Source: Pseudoselenomonas ruminantium (lineage in GTDB: Bacteria > Bacillota > Negativicutes > Selenomonadales > Selenomonadaceae). From it: 23,595 nt of DNA. A program made the position numbers and the translations under genes. Positions 21,633-23,595 of the stretch are shown here, in pieces; positions within the stretch are counted from its first letter, which is position 1; each line of letters begins with the position of its first letter. Below the pieces are notes generated by a model, which made no database searches, had not been told where the DNA came from, and saw nothing but the letters and a program-made list of their open reading frames with translations. The stretch spans positions 1 through 23,595 of the forward strand of contig DJYL01000207.1 in the NCBI GenBank assembly GCA_002448495.1, in the 5' to 3' direction.

Positions 21633-23194
21633 CGACCATACCAGCCACTATCAGCAAATTTACGGCGGCTCCAATTGACAGCAAGGTTAAGCGGAAGGTG
21701 GCAGGTTACGCTCGTGTCAGCACCGACCATGAAGACCAGGTTTCCAGCTACACCGCCCAGGTGGACTATTACACCAAGTACATCAAGGAGCGAGAGGATT
21801 GGGAATTTGCAGGGATGTACACGGATGAAGGAGTGACAGGCACTTCCACCAAGAAGCGTGAGGGCTTCACCCGCATGATAAAAGATGCCCTTGACGGAAA
21901 AATCCAGCTTATCATCACGAAATCCGTTAGCCGCTTTGCGAGAAACACCGTGGACTGCCTGACAACCATAAGGAAACTGAAGGCCAGCGGTGTAGAGGTG
22001 TATTTTGAGAAAGAGGGGATTTGGACGCTGGATTCCGCCGGCGAACTTCTCATCACGGTGCTCTCGTCAATTTCGCAGGAAGAAGCCCGGAGTATATCGG
22101 AGAACACCACATGGGGACAACGGAAACGCTTCGCCGATGGCAAGGTCAGCGTACCCTTTAAACGATTCCTTGGCTACGACAGGGGCGAGGACGGCAATCT
22201 GGTCATCAACCCGGAGCAGGCCAAGACCGTGAAGCTTATCTACAAGCTATTTCTTACTGGGCTGTCCTATAAGGCAATCTGCAGGGAACTTATGGCAAAG
22301 GGCATAAAATCACCAGCTGGCAAGGATAAATGGAATGCTGGCACGGTGCAGAGTATCCTTACCAATGAGAAGATGAAGGGCGATGCCCTGCTCCAGAAGC
22401 AGTTCACTGTGGATTTCCTTACCAAGAAACACAAGAAGAATGAAGGGGAGATTCCGCAGTACTATGTGACAGGCAATCATGAAGCCATTATCCCTCCGGC
22501 TACATTTGACCTTGTACAGGCAGAGATTGAGCGGCGCAGGCATGGTAAGAGATATAGCGGTGTAACCGTTTTCTCCAACCGCATTAAGTGCGGAGAGTGC
22601 GGTCACTGGTATGGTTCCAAGGTCTGGCACAGCACAGACCAGTACAGGCGGGTGGTCTATCAATGCAACAACAAGTTCGGGGGAACGAAGAAATGCGATA
22701 CACCCCATCTGGTGGAAGAAGAAATCAAGTCAGCATTCATCAAGGCAGTGAACAAGCTGCTGAAGGGCAAAAATGACCTGTTGGAGAATATCTGGCTGGT
22801 GCAGGAGCAGATATGCAACACGGCAGAACTGGAAGATGAGAGCAAGCGGCTCATGCGAGAAATGCAGGTGCTCTCGGACATGGTGCAGAACTGCATAAAT
22901 GAAAATGCCCGCATTGCCCAAGACCAGACGGATTACCAAAAACGCTACGATGAACTGGTCAGCCGCTACAATGCCGCCAAGGCCAAGTATGATGTGGCAG
23001 AACAGGGCATCAAGAAAAGGCGGGCTAAGGCTGAGCGGCTTGATGCCTTTGTCACGGCAATCAAGGAGCAGGGCACGGTGGTGACGGAGTTTGATGAAGG
23101 TCTGTGGGGTACACTGGTAGACTTCATGACCGTCTACAGTAAAGAAGATATATCCGTCACATTCAAGGACGGCACAGAAATTCATATAGGCTGA
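21617..23194 (+). CDS. Large serine recombinase 2, typical architecture
   Basis: This 525-residue site-specific recombinase likely acts with recombinase 1 to integrate and excise the phage. The resolvase domain has VAGYARVS with nucleophile S35 and SVSRFARN. The recombinase domain includes TVKLIYKLFLTGLSYKAICREL and SILTNEKMKGDALLQKQF. A zinc ribbon (CGECGHWYGSKVWHS, later CNNKFGGTKKC) and a clear coiled coil (roughly residues 395-470) follow, then a C-terminal domain ending FKDGTEIHIG. This is the normal order for integrases of the phiC31/TP901 type. AGGAGGAGAG precedes ATG 21617, which lies inside the end of recombinase 1, so the two are translationally coupled. Confidence 0.95.
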   Translation: MAKTVTTIPATISKFTAAPIDSKVKRKVAGYARVSTDHEDQVSSYTAQVDYYTKYIKEREDWEFAGMYTDEGVTGTSTKKREGFTRMIKDALDGKIQLIITKSVSRFARNTVDCLTTIRKLKASGVEVYFEKEGIWTLDSAGELLITVLSSISQEEARSISENTTWGQRKRFADGKVSVPFKRFLGYDRGEDGNLVINPEQAKTVKLIYKLFLTGLSYKAICRELMAKGIKSPAGKDKWNAGTVQSILTNEKMKGDALLQKQFTVDFLTKKHKKNEGEIPQYYVTGNHEAIIPPATFDLVQAEIERRRHGKRYSGVTVFSNRIKCGECGHWYGSKVWHSTDQYRRVVYQCNNKFGGTKKCDTPHLVEEEIKSAFIKAVNKLLKGKNDLLENIWLVQEQICNTAELEDESKRLMREMQVLSDMVQNCINENARIAQDQTDYQKRYDELVSRYNAAKAKYDVAEQGIKKRRAKAERLDAFVTAIKEQGTVVTEFDEGLWGTLVDFMTVYSKEDISVTFKDGTEIHIG

Positions 23195-23197
23195 CAG

Positions 23198-23230
23198 TTG
23201 GCACGGGTTAAAGGCTCGTGCCAATTTTCT
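23198..23230 (+). terminator. Rho-independent terminator of the recombinase operon
   Basis: TTGGCACGGG (23198-23207) pairs with CTCGTGCCAA (23215-23224) over ten positions including one wobble, around a seven-base loop. TTTTCTTGTTTT follows. It starts four bases after the recombinase 2 stop. Confidence 0.88.
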
Positions 23231-23246
23231 TGTTTTATGGTAGAAT
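23218..23246 (+). promoter_or_regulatory. Possible promoter for the 23279 gene
   Basis: TAGAAT (23241-23246) with an extended TGG just upstream matches a -10 box at five of six bases. Seventeen bases earlier GTGCCA (23218-23223) matches the -35 consensus at four of six. The -35 hexamer lies in the terminator's 3' arm. Confidence 0.4.
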
Positions 23247-23278
23247 TATAACAGGTTTATACGGCAGGAGGTGTTGGC

Positions 23279-23593
23279 GTGAAGAAGGTACGGATAACTG
23301 TTGTGCGTAAGGCTTGCTATCCGGATTTGATGGAAAAGTATGAAAATCCCATCGAGCATGCCTGTGACATAGCGGAAGGAGCCGTGTTCATCGCCAACGG
23401 CTGGCAGAGACCGGATGGATTGTGCGAGAGTGCATGGGAGTCCATGTCCCCGTTCGTCATGGGGCTGGCACACGGCGCTGAGAACTTCTACGATGGTTGG
23501 ATGAAGAATCCACGGTCAGCTATGATTTCCTGCAATGATGGTTTCCGTCCGGTCAGCTTTCTGCTGGAAATGATGGATGAGGATGCGGATTAA
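23279..23593 (+). CDS. TIGR04076-family protein
   Basis: This 104-residue protein matches what I know of the TIGR04076 family. It starts KKVRITVVRK, has a GAVFIANGWQRPDGLCESAW segment with SPFVMGLAHGAENFY in the middle, and ends SCNDGFRPVSFLLEMM. The function of the family is not known; members are small cytoplasmic proteins that usually contain conserved cysteines, here C14, C29, C49 and C86 by my count. It starts with GTG 23279, supported by AGGAGG seven bases upstream. It follows a terminator and has its own possible promoter, so it is separate from the recombinase operon. It may be the first host gene past the prophage, or a cargo gene. The window ends two bases after its stop. Confidence 0.85.
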   Translation: MKKVRITVVRKACYPDLMEKYENPIEHACDIAEGAVFIANGWQRPDGLCESAWESMSPFVMGLAHGAENFYDGWMKNPRSAMISCNDGFRPVSFLLEMMDEDAD

Positions 23594-23595
23594 GG

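Overview
The window is the late (structural) part of a temperate siphophage genome of the HK97 type, probably integrated in the chromosome of a member of the Negativicutes (Selenomonas-like bacteria). The phage part is clear from gene order and motifs. The host guess is weaker: it rests on moderate GC, on strong Shine-Dalgarno sites, and on a short exported protein of a style I associate with Selenomonadales.

Layout, left to right. (1) 2-1423: large terminase, cut at its 5' end by the window edge. (2) 1424-3385: about 2 kb of inserted accessory genes (morons) between terminase and portal. They are an unknown minus-strand gene, an unknown plus-strand gene with its own terminator, and an AT-rich minus-strand gene for an exported FlgT/LPP20-like protein whose signal peptide is out of frame by one base in a T6 tract. 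(3) 3386-4645: portal. (4) 4648-5190: another minus-strand moron encoding an exported protein; its terminator lies inside the last codons of the portal gene. (5) 5291-7222: ClpP-like prohead protease and HK97-fold capsid protein, followed by a terminator-like hairpin. (6) 7285-9229: tightly overlapping connector, head-closure, gp10-like, tail-completion and phi13-type major tail genes. (7) 9244-9731: tail assembly chaperone pair joined by a textbook -1 frameshift cassette. (8) 9743-12355: tape measure with three tandem 55-58-residue repeats. (9) 12315-18599: distal tail and tip genes, including two adjacent paralogues and a 706-residue hub-like protein with two families of short internal repeats. 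(10) 18603-18995: holin, then a strong terminator.

Right of the holin, a 230-base palindrome-rich non-coding stretch (19049-19278) precedes a four-gene recombination operon. Its genes encode an HTH plus double zinc-ribbon protein, a small SHOCT-like protein and two different large serine recombinases, with overlapping or close junctions. A terminator ends this operon, and a TIGR04076-family gene, possibly the first host gene, closes the window.

The structural genes are one plus-strand late operon, as the head-to-tail order and repeated ATGA/TGATG overlaps show. The morons run mostly against it and carry their own control signals, so they may be expressed in the lysogen. No tRNA, rRNA, CRISPR array or insertion sequence was seen. 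No endolysin is present. The most novel items are the 14-residue ADTxR repeat array in the hub-like protein, the two paralogous tail proteins, the asymmetric recombinase pair with its palindrome-rich leader, and the moron with the out-of-frame signal peptide.
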